DNA from: Bauldia sp.
GTDB lineage: Bacteria; Pseudomonadota; Alphaproteobacteria; Rhizobiales; Kaistiaceae
NCBI GenBank assembly: GCA_026126065.1
Contig: JAHCJY010000001.1
Span: 558,001-622,000, forward strand
Direction: 5' to 3'
Length of the DNA: 64,000 bases
Below are positions 43,034 to 52,172 of the stretch, one piece after another; positions within the stretch are counted from its first letter, which is position 1; each line of letters begins with the position of its first letter. A program made the position numbers and the translations under genes. Under the pieces are notes generated by a model, which was not told where the DNA came from, ran no database searches, and saw only the letters and a list, made by a program, of their open reading frames with translations.

Positions 43034-43909
43034 CTAGCGCGCTGTCAGAACGTCTATCGGCGCATCGCGCAGCAATTGCTGTGTGACGTGGCCCAAGAAG
43101 AACCCAGCCAAGGCGCCTCGTCCGGATGCCCCCACCGCGAGAAGATCGATAATGTTGCGCTTGGCCGCCCTGACCAACGTCGATGCCGGCGATCCGCTCT
43201 CGACAGATGCACGAACCACCGCCTCGGTCCGACGCTCGACCTCCTCGACCAAAGCTCGCATTTCCTTCCTCGCCTGGGCAACAAGCGTCCGGCGATGATC
43301 TTTGATGGAGTGGCCGCTCCCTGACCGGAGCAGCGCTTGCTCAAGAGGCAGCGGCAGCTCCACGACATGCGCCAGCCGCAACGTCGCGCCAGAAGCCAAT
43401 TGCGTCGCAGTCAGGCAAGCAGCACCGGAAGATGAAGAGAAGTCAGTCGCGCACAACACCCGACGATAGGGGCCACGCGGACGTGCTTTCACCACGAGGA
43501 CAGGCTGGACGGCGGTCCTCACGACACGATCAGTGGTGGACCCGATGAATCTTGCCCGGAGGGTCCTCCGCCGATGGGCGCCCATTACGATGAGATCTGC
43601 GTCGATGTCATCGGCGACGGCCACGATCTGTGCCGCTGGACTGCCGCATTCCACTCTGACGGAGACCTCATTCTGCATGTCAACCGTCGCGGCACGGAAG
43701 TCTGCAGTCAGCCGCGCTTTGGCTTGAGTTTCCTCAAGGGCCAGCAGGTTGGCATCGACTGAGGTCTCCATGACGTGGAGCAATGTGACGGTGGCATTGT
43801 GCGTCTTTGCCAGAAGGACAGCGCGCTCCAGCGCGATCGGTGCCGGCCCCGCGCGGTCCGCCGCCACAAGGATGTTCTTGATGCGCCTGACCGCGTCGCT
43901 TCCGCTCAC
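43034..43909 (-). CDS. Tandem-domain universal stress protein
   Basis: The 291-residue protein is two UspA domains in tandem. The first (1-145) starts IKNILVAADRAGPAPIALER and ends IVMGAHRRRTLRARFIGSTT, with PVLVVKAR. The second (146-291) starts RRVLCATDFSSSSGAACLTA and ends LLAVGASGRGALAGFFLGHV. The first motif (GAHRRRTLRARFIGST) nearly fits the ATP-binding G2xG9GS pattern; the second (GASGRGALAGFFLGHV) lacks the final Ser. Such proteins help survival under energy or oxidative stress. Confidence 0.88.
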   Translation of the reverse strand: MSGSDAVRRIKNILVAADRAGPAPIALERAVLLAKTHNATVTLLHVMETSVDANLLALEETQAKARLTADFRAATVDMQNEVSVRVECGSPAAQIVAVADDIDADLIVMGAHRRRTLRARFIGSTTDRVVRTAVQPVLVVKARPRGPYRRVLCATDFSSSSGAACLTATQLASGATLRLAHVVELPLPLEQALLRSGSGHSIKDHRRTLVAQARKEMRALVEEVERRTEAVVRASVESGSPASTLVRAAKRNIIDLLAVGASGRGALAGFFLGHVTQQLLRDAPIDVLTAR

Positions 43910-44052
43910 ATCTTGACTGTGCGTCCAACAACAACTGACCGCAAGCCTGCGAAGGCAACCAGGGTTTGGTCAGTCCAGGTATCGGCAGTGGCCGACCCCT
44001 GACTACCTTGTGTGGATGCGGCACCCCCGACCCTGCAAACCTTGGAGTGCTC

Positions 44053-45648
44053 TTAAGATGCGCCCTCAAGGCCGTCCCGCTGGTGGGCCAGCCTTCGTTC
44101 GGCCTTGAAGGCCGCATCGGCAGCGCGGCGGAGCCGTTGTGCCTGGACGAGCGTCGTATCCGCTGCATCGGGGCTGATCTGACCGCGAGCGGTCGCACGC
44201 AGGAGGGCCTTCTTGACTGCCTGGTAGGCCTCTTCAGCTCGCCTGGCATGTTCAGGCACGCGGCCCGGGTCGGCTTCGTTCCCCGCGAGGAGAGCGCTGA
44301 CGGGGGCAGTGAGGGACTGCCACTCTTCCTTCAGAACCGCCTGGGCGGGGTCCGGGATCGCAACACTGGTCTCGCTCGCGATGAGGAGGTCCTGAAGGTG
44401 CTGGATAGCGCGAACGATGTCGGCGAGCGATTCGACGTCATCGTCCGGAAGAGGCTGCCTGCTGAGCTGACCGATGAAGGCGTGCATGGCCAGTCCGAGC
44501 TTGAGAATACCCTCTTGAACGTCGTGCAGCCGGTTGCGGCTGCCGATCATGCCGTTGAGACGTCTTTGCGCGAGGTCGAAAGCGAGAGCCTTCATGCGGT
44601 CCGCCTCAAGCGAGAGGCTTTGCAGGGCAAGCGCCGGGACAAGCACGACGGTCGGGTCGAGATGGCGCGGACGACCGATTTCCTCGTCCGGCGAGACGAA
44701 CAGCTTCGAAAGGACCGCAATCAGGCGGGTGGCAAAGGGAACCATGACCACCACCCCCATCAGATTGAACATGGTGTGGAAGATGGCCAGGATGCCGGGC
44801 GTGTCGTCGCCCAAGCCGACCCGCGCCGCGATCACCTCGCTTACGGCGATGAGGAAGGGCAGGAGGGCAAGGGCAAGCAGGCCGGCGAGAAGATTGAACG
44901 CAACATGCGCCGCAGCCACGCGCTTCGCGGGGGCGGTGGCCCCGATCGCCGCGAGCAAGGCGGTCGAGGTCGTCCCGAGGTTGGCGCCGATCGCCGCTCC
45001 TCCGGCCAGGACCAGCGGTATCTCACCGGTGGCGCTCGCAGTGAGAATCACTGCAATGGCCGCGCTCGAGGACTGGGTCGCGAGGGTGAGCAGGAATCCG
45101 AGGAGAACGAAGGCAAGCACGGAGACCCAGTCGGTTCCGTCGGGCAGGTTGGCCAGTTGTGGGCCAAGGTCAGTGAAGGCTCCCTGGAGAATCCCGATGC
45201 CGAGGAAGAATGTCCCAAATCCGGCCGCCGCAAGCCCACCGCCGGCCACCTTGACGTTCGAGCGCGCCAGAAGGCGGATCAACATGCCAAGTCCGACGAG
45301 TGGTAGCGCCAGCGCTTCGACGTCGATCCGGATGCCCACCAGCGCCACGAGCCAACTGGTCATCGTCGTCCCGACATTCGTGCCGAAAATGAGCCAGACG
45401 GCTTGGCTGAGCGAAAGCAGGCCTGCGTTGACAAGGCCTATCGTGGCAAAGGTCACTGCGCTGGAGGACTGGACGATGGCGGTTATGAGGGCACCTGCCA
45501 GCACGCCGCGGAGGGCCGAACGGGTCCATGAGTCGAGAAGACGCTGCAGGGCGTTCCCGGCAGCCACTTTCAGGCCGTCGGTCATCATCCACATGCCCAG
45601 CAGGATCAGACCGCCCCCGCCGATCACAGACGTGATTGTTGTTGTCAC
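44053..45648 (-). CDS. Na/Pi cotransporter family protein with PhoU-like C-terminus
   Basis: The 531-residue protein has the paired QSSSA repeats of the family (ITAIVQSSSAVTFATIGLVN near 60 and TLATQSSSAAIAVILTASAT near 200), with FGTNVGTTMTSWLVAL and GANLGTTSTALLAAIG after each. About eight membrane helices cover residues 5-320, and the last 170 residues form helical PhoU-like repeats. It probably takes up phosphate. GTG 45646-45648 is chosen because the first membrane helix begins at once and GGGAG lies upstream; GTG 45729 is the alternative. Confidence 0.88.
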   Translation of the reverse strand: MTTTITSVIGGGGLILLGMWMMTDGLKVAAGNALQRLLDSWTRSALRGVLAGALITAIVQSSSAVTFATIGLVNAGLLSLSQAVWLIFGTNVGTTMTSWLVALVGIRIDVEALALPLVGLGMLIRLLARSNVKVAGGGLAAAGFGTFFLGIGILQGAFTDLGPQLANLPDGTDWVSVLAFVLLGFLLTLATQSSSAAIAVILTASATGEIPLVLAGGAAIGANLGTTSTALLAAIGATAPAKRVAAAHVAFNLLAGLLALALLPFLIAVSEVIAARVGLGDDTPGILAIFHTMFNLMGVVVMVPFATRLIAVLSKLFVSPDEEIGRPRHLDPTVVLVPALALQSLSLEADRMKALAFDLAQRRLNGMIGSRNRLHDVQEGILKLGLAMHAFIGQLSRQPLPDDDVESLADIVRAIQHLQDLLIASETSVAIPDPAQAVLKEEWQSLTAPVSALLAGNEADPGRVPEHARRAEEAYQAVKKALLRATARGQISPDAADTTLVQAQRLRRAADAAFKAERRLAHQRDGLEGAS

Positions 45649-46120
45649 AACAGGGCTGCTCCCGCGGTCGGTCTGCTTGCGACCATCGAGCTGTCGCCTG
45701 TGCAGCAGGAAGGATGTCGGCGACCGCACGGACCGCTTCCGTCGTCGGAAGCTGCGTCGATGTGGGGCACTGCTGTTTGCCAGTGCGGTGCACCGGCAAT
45801 GTAGCGCCGACGCTGCCTCAATACGCCCTCAGCCGGTTGGCCGGATGGTACCATCCCAATCCATGGTCCACGTCCGCGCACTTCGAGGGAGTCACCCCGA
45901 ACCCGTTTCCGCTCCCATGGAACGCCAGCCGCCGCGCCGGTGAATGACTTCGGCCTTGTGACCATTAATCGTCTCGACCAGCATTGTCGTTGCTGTCGCC
46001 GCCGCTGCCGACGGAGAGGTTCAGGCCGACCTCGGCGAGGCCCCCCTTCCTCCGATCCTCAGGCACGAAGTCGCCGAAGACACCGTCGCTGACCTGAGTC
46101 AGAGCCGAATTGACTAGCGT
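45649..46120. other. Intergenic stretch with an orphan C-terminal coding fragment
   Basis: Most of this stretch shows no gene. On the minus strand, 45967-46113 encodes ALTQVSDGVFGDFVPEDRRK and continues GGLAEVGLNLSVGSGGDSND to a TAA, a sensible protein end without a start codon upstream. It may be the last piece of a lost gene. Confidence 0.4.
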
Positions 46121-48136
46121 CTATAAAGAGGAGCCGAACGCAAAGGTCCGTCTCAGATGCATGACCATCTGGGCGCTGAGCGGCTTTACCAATTCCGCGT
46201 TGCACGACGCATGATACGGGACCGGAACCTCGGCCGTGGACAAGTCGTCGTAGCGGATCGATGGATCGACGACAGACGTATCATCACTTTGCGGGCGGGT
46301 CGGGTCAATGCTTGGTATGGGTATAATTCCGCCTCCACCAGCCGTGGCGAGATTGGGGTTGTTGGGCTTAAGGTTGTTCTGAATGATCTGCTGCGTCGCG
46401 ACTGCAAATCTTCGCGACTGTGCGGCGGGTGTCCCCTCAGCCACGGCGACATCCACGTTCAGGGTCTCGATCGACACAGTGTAGTCGCTGTTGAGATAGA
46501 CCTCGAATGACCGGAACTGCTGCGGAAAATCGCGAAGCGAGGCAGTCTCGACCTGCCAGAAGCCCCGCTCTGGCCGGCCGTCATCGGTGGATGGGAACGC
46601 CTTGACGACGTTCATGTGACGGTGCCCGGCAATCCACATAAGCAGATTGGGCGCGCTCTGCAGAATCCTCACAAGATCTGCTAGGTCGACAGCATTTTCG
46701 TAGCCGGGTTTTGTATTCGAATCCCCCATCCACCATTCCATATGCGAGCCGATCGCCGAAACACCGATAGGAATATGGCCGGCGATGATCATGAGCTGGT
46801 TGTTGGCCTGACCGCTGGCAAGTTCCGCTTCCAACCACTCAAGGCGCCGCGCATCCAGATAGCCGTGGCCGTGGATGTCGAATGAGCCATCATCGCTCGA
46901 CTGGGTGACATCCAGGACGATGACCTTCAGCGGGATCTCGGACTTTGGCACGAAGCTGTAGCAGGCGAATGCCGCGTCTTCCGCGGTGCCGGCTTCGCGG
47001 TCGATCAGATTGAACCCATGACCGACGGGATGCGATGTCGTGTTGAAGAACTCGTCCATCCATTCCGACCGGACAAGCGGACGCCGGTCTGGATCGGGCA
47101 CAACGCGTGGCGCCTCGCCGCCGAAGGCAGGATCATCGACGCTCCCGGCATGGATGATGTCGCCGTTGGGTGTGCTGCCGTCCAGGATACCCGGATAAAA
47201 GGTCGGGTCCGCCTTGAGGTTGCGGTAATCGAACAAGGGAGGGAAGCGGGAAAAGTCCTCGGCGCGGATCGGACTGCCAGCGGCCCAGACGCCGTCTGCC
47301 GTATAGGATTCCCTCAGCCCCAGCGAGGGCTCTGCATCAAGCGGGAATGAACCGATGAAGAAATGGTCATGATTCCCTAGCACCATGTACCAAGGAATAT
47401 CAGTGTCCAGCCCCGCTGCCTGAAACGGCATTTGATAGCTGATGCTGTCGGCACCGACATGCGCGCCGGAACTGGGCGTAATGATCTTTCCATCCAGCAC
47501 ATCGATGAACCATCTGGTTTCATTATATGCGGAATTATTGCAGGCGTCGCCCAAGGTGATGCCGAAATCGAACGGGTCGCGGCGATGCAGGTCGTTGACG
47601 GTCTGCACGGCGGCGTCCAGAACCTGCGTCGTGCAAAGCATGACAGGTGAATAGATGGATGTATTTCTATAAGAAGGTGCATCAATCTGCTGGAACAGAA
47701 TCAGTTGATTTGGCGCTTCTTTGTCGGTTATATGAACATCTGCAAAAGCAAAGAATCGGAGAAGCCGCGTCTTTTCAGCATTCACGGGCCGTACATAGCC
47801 GGCGGGCATCAAGTCAAGACGTTCCATGACTGGCAGCCCGGAGCCGAAAGAATATTCCCCGTAGCCAAAGTGTCCATATCCTGAAACATCAGGCAGTTCG
47901 TACTTCTCGAGGCTGGGCGTCAGCGTCTGCGGAAAGGCAAGCATCCGCTCGCGTGTCGTGACCGCAGGGGTGTCGATCGGATAGCGCCGGGCCACATCTG
48001 CCCATGCCTTTGGCGCCCCCAGGGCCCCCAGCGAAGCGGTGCCCAGAAGGGCCGCCGAGGTTTTCAGAAAAGACCGTCGGCTTGAAAACCCCAAGCCCCC
48101 AGAAAACGGACGGTCAGATGCATTTGATTGGGACAC
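46121..48136 (-). CDS. Tat-exported metallophosphoesterase family protein
   Basis: The 671-residue protein starts at GTG 48134-48136 behind GAGGG; the longer frame to 48259 is non-coding in character. It has a Tat signal (SSRRSFLKTSAALLGTASLG). The calcineurin-type metal sites are FFAFADVHITDKEAPN, GITLGDACNNSAYNETRWFI, MVLGNHDHFFIG, MIIAGHIPIG and WIAGHRHMNVVK. This order and length match the large exported phosphoesterases grouped as TIGR03768. With the phosphate transporter upstream it may scavenge phosphate in the periplasm; this is inferred from neighbours. Confidence 0.85.
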   Translation of the reverse strand: MSQSNASDRPFSGGLGFSSRRSFLKTSAALLGTASLGALGAPKAWADVARRYPIDTPAVTTRERMLAFPQTLTPSLEKYELPDVSGYGHFGYGEYSFGSGLPVMERLDLMPAGYVRPVNAEKTRLLRFFAFADVHITDKEAPNQLILFQQIDAPSYRNTSIYSPVMLCTTQVLDAAVQTVNDLHRRDPFDFGITLGDACNNSAYNETRWFIDVLDGKIITPSSGAHVGADSISYQMPFQAAGLDTDIPWYMVLGNHDHFFIGSFPLDAEPSLGLRESYTADGVWAAGSPIRAEDFSRFPPLFDYRNLKADPTFYPGILDGSTPNGDIIHAGSVDDPAFGGEAPRVVPDPDRRPLVRSEWMDEFFNTTSHPVGHGFNLIDREAGTAEDAAFACYSFVPKSEIPLKVIVLDVTQSSDDGSFDIHGHGYLDARRLEWLEAELASGQANNQLMIIAGHIPIGVSAIGSHMEWWMGDSNTKPGYENAVDLADLVRILQSAPNLLMWIAGHRHMNVVKAFPSTDDGRPERGFWQVETASLRDFPQQFRSFEVYLNSDYTVSIETLNVDVAVAEGTPAAQSRRFAVATQQIIQNNLKPNNPNLATAGGGGIIPIPSIDPTRPQSDDTSVVDPSIRYDDLSTAEVPVPYHASCNAELVKPLSAQMVMHLRRTFAFGSSL

Positions 48137-48307
48137 GGGAAACCCTCTTTGGTCTGGGAGGCAGGCGAAAGCTCGGTGATCCCTGCGCGGGTCGAGTTCG
48201 GCTAGGCTGGAGGGTGGCCAGTTCGGCCTCTGGCACCGCATCGGCGCGCTCGTCGGCAAGACCGACTCGGGTCTCCGGCGCGGCCGGGCCCTTCATTTCG
48301 GCGCGTA

Positions 48308-48481
48308 TCATCGATTTCGGACATTACTTTCCCCGGGGACCTGATCAGCAGGTCTTGGCGAGGGCTGAGCTAACTGCATCCTTGATAGCCAAGCGGGCTT
48401 GCGCAGCACCTGCTCAACGTCCTCGGCGATCACATCGATCCGCGTCTCGGCACGATGCATCTGATCGTTGAACTTGATCAT
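48308..48481 (-). CDS. Possible small protein (57 aa), low confidence
   Basis: ATG 48479-48481 follows TTGAGGACT and opens a 57-codon frame. It starts with an acidic helical part (MHRAETRIDVIAEDVEQVLR) and becomes Pro/Ser-rich. It might be the beginning of a gene whose rest was lost when the recombinase copy was rearranged. No family is recognised. Confidence 0.3.
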   Translation of the reverse strand: MIKFNDQMHRAETRIDVIAEDVEQVLRKPAWLSRMQLAQPSPRPADQVPGESNVRNR

Positions 48482-48637
48482 AGTCCTCAAGGAGCTTGGT
48501 TAAAGGCCGCATAGGCGATCTTGAACGCATGAATAGCGCCCACCTGAGCGGGGAGCTCCTCGTCAAACGTGTGAGTTCTTGTTCGATGGAAGGCTCCGTA
48601 TAACACGTATATTCTATAGCTGGAAAAAGATCCGTCC

Positions 48638-48651
48638 TTGACCTAGATCAA
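48638..48651. promoter_or_regulatory. FNR/FixK-like box
   Basis: TTGACCTAGATCAA fits the FNR/FixK consensus TTGAT-N4-ATCAA with one mismatch. In alphaproteobacteria such boxes place genes under low-oxygen control, and universal stress and DUF502 genes like those nearby are frequent members of such regulons. The box is about 500 bases from the nearest start, so its target is unclear. Confidence 0.35.
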
Positions 48652-48749
48652 GTGTGAGCGCCGGCAGACAAGATTCCCCAGTGAGGCGGCCGGGCTGTCC
48701 GGCTGCGACGGAGCAAGATTCCGTCATCTGAAAGGTCCCCTGTTCCGGT

Positions 48750-48875
48750 TTGGGCGTCGCCGGAATTGCCGATGCCCTGAGTGGCAGAGGCGTTCGGACC
48801 CGCGGGAGGTGGCGATGGCATGTGTCGATGGTGATGAACCTGCTGAGGCGGTCCGCCGAGGTTTGCCAAAAAGGG
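48750..48875 (+). pseudogene. C-terminal remnant of a small serine recombinase (third copy)
   Basis: The plus-strand frame encodes GVAGIADALSGRGVRT, then [20 protein letters not shown]. The intact recombinase at 14617-15297 ends [31 protein letters not shown]. Only the DNA-binding C-terminus is left, and the orientation is opposite to the intact copy. It lies near the right border of the accessory region, so the family may have mediated rearrangements across it. Confidence 0.85.
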
Positions 48876-49107
48876 GAAGGACATCCCGCGGTATCCGTGC
48901 GTCGGCTCGGAGAAACCTCGCCAGACCTGTGGGCGCGACTGGAGAAGCCGGTGCCGGCTGTTGGAGTTCAGTCTGAGCCCGATCTGCAAACTCCTACGAC
49001 GAGTTCCTCGGACTTCGCCGCGTCTACAGGCGCAAGTAGCCCGATGGGCTCACCATAGGGCTCGCCACAGCCCGGCAAGAAACCTGATTGTCGCTACCGG
49101 CAATCGC

Positions 49108-49710
49108 TCAAATCGCCCTCTCCAGCGCCTCGAACGCCTCCCCCAGCAACTCCACCAGCGACCGCCGCCCGCCCTCGCGGCTGAGCGCGTCGAGCGATAG
49201 CCGCACGGCCCCGATCGACATCATCGCGACGAGCCGCAGGGCCGTTTCGCGTTCCGGGTCGGGCCAGCGCTCGCGGAGCGCTTCGAAGAGCGTCCTTTCC
49301 TGCTGGACGTAGCTGGCCTGTTTGCGCGCCTGGACCGCTTCGCTCGAGCGCATCAGGCGGTCGATGACGATCATCTCGTCGGCGGGGTAGGGGGCGCAGG
49401 CGGCGATGAGGGCGTCGCGCACGGCGTGGAGCGGGGTGCTCCCGGGCGGCGCCTTGAGCACCTCGGCGGCGACCTCGTCGCCGAAGCTGCCCTGGAGCGA
49501 CAGCAGGATGTCGTCCTTGGACCTGAAGTAGGAGAAAAACGACCGCCGGGAGATCCCGGCCTCCGCCGCAATGGCGTCGAGCGTGGTCGCCTCATAGCCC
49601 TGCGCCAGGAAGAGCCGGACGGCCGCATCGGTGATGCGCTGCAGCGTCTGGCGCCGCTTCCGTTCCCGCAGTCCGCCCAAGGCGGGCTCGTCGGCACGCA
49701 TGTCCGTCAT
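49108..49710 (-). CDS. TetR family transcriptional regulator
   Basis: The 200-residue protein has the TetR DNA-binding domain at residues 15-62: RKRRQTLQRITDAAVRLFLA, then GYEATTLDAIAAEAGISRRS and FFSYFRSKDDIL. The C-terminal ligand domain is diverse. ATG 49708-49710 is preceded by AGGGG. It is divergent from the SDR gene at 49789. The 78-base gap between them holds a 16-base palindrome and a second half-copy, so autoregulation and repression of the SDR gene are likely. Confidence 0.92.
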   Translation of the reverse strand: MTDMRADEPALGGLRERKRRQTLQRITDAAVRLFLAQGYEATTLDAIAAEAGISRRSFFSYFRSKDDILLSLQGSFGDEVAAEVLKAPPGSTPLHAVRDALIAACAPYPADEMIVIDRLMRSSEAVQARKQASYVQQERTLFEALRERWPDPERETALRLVAMMSIGAVRLSLDALSREGGRRSLVELLGEAFEALERAI

Positions 49711-49723
49711 GAAAAACACCCCT

Positions 49724-49773
49724 AGTGCAAATTTGCACTTAGTGCGTATATATCACGCACCGAGTGCAAATTT
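49724..49773. promoter_or_regulatory. Palindromic operator for the TetR regulator
   Basis: AGTGCAAATTTGCACT (49724-49739) is a perfect 16-bp palindrome directly in front of the tetR start. AGTGCAAATTT is repeated at 49763-49773 before the SDR start. Between them TGCGT and ACGCA (49743-49759) form another inverted repeat. The placement over both divergent promoters fits TetR-type repression. Confidence 0.75.
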
Positions 49774-49788
49774 CGAAAGGGCAGCGAC

Positions 49789-50721
49789 GTGGCAAGATGG
49801 ACAGCATCGGACATTCCCCCGCAGAACGGTCGTTCCGCAGTCATAACCGGTACCGGCGGCCTCGGATATGAGGACGCCCTGGCTCTGGCCCGGGCCGGTG
49901 GCGAGATCATCCTGGCCGGACGAAACCCCGGGAAAGGCGCGGACGCGGTGGCGCGAATCCAGGCCGCGGTCCCGAAAGCGAACGTGCGGTTCGAGCGGCT
50001 CGACCTTGCGAGCCTTGCCTCGGTGGCGGAGTTTTCCGCGCGCATCCGCAGCCAGCGGACGAGCCTCGACCTCCTCATCAACAATGCCGGCGTCATGGTG
50101 CCGCCGCGGCGACAGGTGACCGAGGACGGCTTCGAGCTCCAGTTCGGCACCAATTATCTCGGCCATTTCGCGCTCACGGCGCATCTCCTGCCGCTCCTCC
50201 GCAACGGGCGGGAGGCAAGGGTCGTCTCGCTTTCGAGCGTCGCCGCGCGCAGCGGCCGGATCGACTTCGGCGACCTCCAGGCGGAGCGCGCCTACAAGCC
50301 GATGCCGGTCTACGCCCAGTCGAAGCTCGCCTGCCTGATGTTCGCCTTCGAACTGCATCGCCGCAGCACTGCCGGCCGCTGGGGCGTGACCAGCATCGCC
50401 GCGCACCCGGGCGTGTCGCGCACCGACCTCCTGCACAACGGTCCCGGGCGCCGCAGCGCATCGGGCCGCATCCGCAGTATGTTGTGGTTCATGTTCCAGC
50501 CGGCGGCGCAGGGAGCGCTGCCGACGCTGTACGCTGCGACCTCGCCCGTGGCGAAACCGGGCGCGTATTGCGGCCCGCATGCGATGAGCGAGACCCGGGG
50601 CTATCCGGTGCCGTCGAGGGTGCCGCCGCAGGCCGCCGATGCGGCGGTCGCCGCGCGGCTGTGGGAGGTCTCCGAGCAGCTTGCGGGCGTGACCTTCCGG
50701 ATGGAGCCGGCGATGGCGTGA
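49789..50721 (+). CDS. SDR family oxidoreductase
   Basis: The 310-residue protein is a short-chain dehydrogenase. RSAVITGTGGLGYEDALALA is the cofactor loop, RLDLASLASVAEFS lies after the second strand, DLLINNAGVMVPP is the NNAG motif, RVVSLSSVAARSG holds the catalytic Ser, and VYAQSKLACLMFAFEL gives the catalytic Tyr and Lys. It resembles the retinol-dehydrogenase-like SDR group. GTG 49789 is the start, with AAAGGG upstream. It is divergent from and probably controlled by the TetR regulator; the substrate is unknown. Confidence 0.9.
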   Translation: MARWTASDIPPQNGRSAVITGTGGLGYEDALALARAGGEIILAGRNPGKGADAVARIQAAVPKANVRFERLDLASLASVAEFSARIRSQRTSLDLLINNAGVMVPPRRQVTEDGFELQFGTNYLGHFALTAHLLPLLRNGREARVVSLSSVAARSGRIDFGDLQAERAYKPMPVYAQSKLACLMFAFELHRRSTAGRWGVTSIAAHPGVSRTDLLHNGPGRRSASGRIRSMLWFMFQPAAQGALPTLYAATSPVAKPGAYCGPHAMSETRGYPVPSRVPPQAADAAVAARLWEVSEQLAGVTFRMEPAMA

Positions 50722-50799
50722 CGATCGCCCGGCGATGAATCGCCAAACGGGGCCGCAACCGATGGCGGCCAGCGGCGCTCCCGAGCTGCGCGGCCGCTG

Positions 50800-51129
50800 T
50801 CAGCGTCCCATCGCGCATGCCGGCGTCTGGGTGACGAAGAACGTCGCCACGCCGGTGGCCTCGGGGATGGACATCTGCGGGCGAAGCGTGGCGAGCAGCG
50901 GCTGGTCGTCGAGCAGCATGGCCGCCAGCACGCGCTGCTGGAGTTCGGTCAGGGCGCTCGCCTTTTCGCCGAGACAGGCGCAGACGCCCGGCGGGACGTT
51001 CATCGTCGCCTCGCAGCGCTCCACGATGGTCGTGACGTCCTCCGGTGCCGCGCGGGCCGGGCCGCCGGCGGCGAGGCAGAGGCCGGCGACGGCCAGCAGG
51101 GCAAGGGATCTTCCGGAATTGAGGCGCAT
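50800..51129 (-). CDS. Small periplasmic protein with four cysteines
   Basis: The 109-residue product starts at ATG 51127-51129, which has GGAGG nine bases upstream; ATG 51141 is in frame but less well placed. A signal peptide (RSLALLAVAGLCLAAGG, cleavage after ARA) is followed by a helical domain with Cys in IVERCEATM, GVCACLG and TPACAMGR, likely disulfide-bonded. It resembles small uncharacterised alphaproteobacterial exported proteins; no name is given. Confidence 0.65.
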   Translation of the reverse strand: MRLNSGRSLALLAVAGLCLAAGGPARAAPEDVTTIVERCEATMNVPPGVCACLGEKASALTELQQRVLAAMLLDDQPLLATLRPQMSIPEATGVATFFVTQTPACAMGR

Positions 51130-51278
51130 GAATTCCTCCATTCTTTGAGGGCGCCGCGGGCTCGCGTGTACGAACTCGTACTCGGACTATCCACCAGTTG
51201 CGGCCATGCGGGAAGGGCGGGTCGGGATACGTCCCGCCGAGCCTCGCGACTGATGCGCGGCCGACTCCTGTCCGCAGC

Positions 51279-51872
51279 CTAGAGCCACCACCAGCCGCCC
51301 AGCACCGCCCCCATCGCGATGATCCCGAACAGGAGCGGCCGGTGGACGGGCTGGCGCTGGAGGAGGCGGATTGTGAGATAGATGGCGATGCCGACGGCGA
51401 AGATGCCGGCGATGATGAGGCCGGGCAGCGGGATCAGCAGCGAGTATGACTCGCCTTCGCCAGCGTTGGTGAACCGGCTCTCCATCGAGACCGCGACCGG
51501 GATACGCAGGAGCACCGTCTCCGTGAGTCCGACCGTGTTCAGCGTCGTCAGGCCGGGCAGCGCTGCTTCATATAGGGCCCGAGGGGCGTCGATCGTGCGT
51601 GTCGATCCATCTTCGCGGCGCACCGTGACGAAGTAGGAGTAGCGGTCGTCCGACAGCCGCACCGGGCGGAACGGGTGGTAGCCCGTCGACTCGGTCAGTG
51701 ACCGGTCGATCACCGTGACGACGCTCTCTGTCGTCGGGAGGACCCTGGCCGCCAGGTGAAGCACCGGGCCGGTGCCCAGCGCCGCGAAAAGGGCGATCAG
51801 CAGCCCCGCAACGATCGTGACGCCGATGCTCGGCCCGGCCGGCTGCGCCCTCTGCCGCGCCCGCTTTGCCAC
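51279..51872 (-). CDS. Membrane protein with periplasmic domain
   Basis: The 197-residue protein starts at GTG 51870-51872 behind AGGAGGAG; the open frame upstream to 52100 is low-complexity and is rejected. One N-terminal membrane helix (IGVTIVAGLLIALFAALG) precedes a domain of about 110 residues (RYSYFVTVRREDGSTRTIDA, TVLLRIPVAVSMESRFTNAG). Two C-terminal helices (LIIAGIFAVGIAIYLTIRLL and LLFGIIAMGAVLGGWWWL) complete it. No family is recognised. Confidence 0.6.
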   Translation of the reverse strand: MAKRARQRAQPAGPSIGVTIVAGLLIALFAALGTGPVLHLAARVLPTTESVVTVIDRSLTESTGYHPFRPVRLSDDRYSYFVTVRREDGSTRTIDAPRALYEAALPGLTTLNTVGLTETVLLRIPVAVSMESRFTNAGEGESYSLLIPLPGLIIAGIFAVGIAIYLTIRLLQRQPVHRPLLFGIIAMGAVLGGWWWL

Positions 51873-52172
51873 CGGTCGTGCTCCTCCTGCCGATGAGAGC
51901 ACCTCCGCCGCGCCGGCGACGACACTGCCCGCCCGATCCCCGGCGCAGTATGCACGCGCGCGCCGCTGCCTCCACACCCTGCTGACCGGCTGCGTCCGTG
52001 ATCCACCGGAACTTTGGCCGCGGACCCCGCGACCGGCCGCGACACAGCGGCGTTCCCTTTGACCGCGCGCGGCCGCGGTTTCCGTGCTAGACGGGCGCAA
52101 ATCCCGCCATCAACATAGCTGCGGAAGCCGATCAAGCGTCGGCCGATCGCGCTCCCCGTTCCAGGTGCCGCC

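Larger units (their letters stand above)
48137..48749. other. Long stretch with one doubtful small ORF
   Basis: There is no firm gene in this 610-base stretch. A 57-codon minus frame from ATG 48479-48481 (MIKFNDQMHRAETRIDVIAE) to 48308 has GAGGA upstream and might be a small gene or the start of a lost one. The rest includes the TTGA-type palindrome at 48638 and leads into the recombinase remnant. Confidence 0.4.
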
